Shown here one piece after another: positions 63,887 to 64,000 of a stretch of DNA of 64,000 nucleotides. This stretch comes from Armatimonadota bacterium (GTDB lineage Bacteria; Armatimonadota; Zipacnadia; Zipacnadales; JABUFB01), in assembly GCA_013314775.1 (NCBI GenBank), contig JABUFB010000009.1, positions 310,001-374,000 of the forward strand, in the 5' to 3' direction. Below the pieces are notes generated by a model. It made no database searches and was not told where the DNA came from. It saw only the letters and a list, made by a program, of their open reading frames with translations. The stretch's first letter is position 1; each line of letters begins with the position of its first letter. The position numbers and the translations under genes are program-made.

Positions 63887-64000
63887 CTATCCCGCGGGTG
63901 CGTAGACCCTCAGATCATCCAGGGCGCACGGAGACCGGATCGCCCGGATAGAGCTCGCGCCGCTGCGCGGGCTGTGAGACAAGGGGCCTGCCGGCGAATT
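63887..64000 (-). CDS. C-terminal end of a gene running off the right edge, LamG-like tail
   Basis: Thirty-seven codons remain open on the minus strand from the edge to a TAG at 63887-63889. The last residues read CALDDLRVYAPAG, similar to the G-A-I-D-E-V-R-I-Y end of the LamG domain at 32880-33380. It converges with the GxGYxYP gene across a gap of 11 bases. Too short for a firm call. Confidence 0.4.
   Translation of the reverse strand, partial: NSPAGPLSHSPRSGASSIRAIRSPCALDDLRVYAPAG

Noticed and set aside
1-64000. CRISPR arrays, tRNA or rRNA genes, transposases and attachment sites.
   Set aside because: I looked for regularly spaced repeats, conserved RNA gene ends and DDE or tyrosine recombinase motifs and found none.

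Overview
The window is high-GC, densely coded bacterial DNA with no rRNA, tRNA, CRISPR array, prophage or insertion sequence that I can see. Most genes have a clear AGGAGG-type Shine-Dalgarno sequence, and many products carry Sec signal peptides. The repertoire combines many secreted sugar-polymer enzymes, parallel beta-helix proteins, a PQQ-type propeller protein, LamG and CBM modules, two heparinase II/III-like proteins, a GxGYxYP protein and four uroporphyrinogen-decarboxylase (UroD)-fold proteins. This resembles free-living glycan degraders of the Armatimonadota/Planctomycetota/Hydrogenedentota kind. That placement is inference from gene content; no phylogenetic marker is present.

Layout. 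(1) 161-1750 is a secreted TIM-barrel hydrolase. It converges on a minus-strand block, 1925-7873, with a GH3 hexosaminidase-like enzyme, a GH38-like alpha-mannosidase and a PL22-like propeller. (2) 8033-13738, minus strand, is a CoA operon in transcription order thiolase, 3-hydroxybutyryl-CoA dehydrogenase, SDR reductase and CoA-transferase, followed by a class II aldolase-like protein. (3) 13981-18905, plus strand, holds two secreted beta-helix proteins. (4) 19212-21568, minus strand, holds a UroD-fold protein and a secreted esterase, with a decayed reading frame between them. (5) 21647-26957 is an AraC regulator diverging from a four-gene operon (Gfo/Idh dehydrogenase, DegT aminotransferase, UroD-fold protein, CE4-like deacetylase) that ends at a strong bidirectional terminator. 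(6) 27044-36261, minus strand, holds a GH4 enzyme, a UroD-fold protein, a beta-helix/LamG-like protein and a 1295-residue methyltransferase-like/propeller/LamG fusion. (7) 36454-44637, plus strand, holds a GH42-like enzyme, a GH36 alpha-galactosidase, a mannonate-dehydratase-like enzyme and a nucleoside-hydrolase-like enzyme. (8) 44651-48210, minus strand, holds a frameshifted secreted remnant, a large heparinase II/III protein and a flavin reductase. (9) 48470-51394, plus strand, is a class III aminotransferase, DeoR regulator and GNAT module behind a near-consensus sigma70 promoter. (10) 51419-54517, minus strand, is a large NAD-glutamate dehydrogenase. (11) 54645-63875, plus strand, is a GntR regulator followed by a UroD-fold protein, heparinase-like protein, SGNH esterase, secreted TIM-barrel-like protein and GxGYxYP protein. 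A minus-strand gene end runs off the right edge.

How they fit together (inference): secreted polysaccharide enzymes and esterases shorten and de-acylate glycans. GH3, GH4, GH36, GH38 and GH42-type enzymes release sugars, and the mannonate-dehydratase-like and aldolase-like enzymes feed central metabolism. Three separate regulators (AraC, DeoR, GntR) each sit next to their own small pathway, and each has a visible candidate operator. The UroD-fold proteins recur beside sugar genes, lack a corrinoid partner in the window, and share an altered metal-site motif, so their role here is open.
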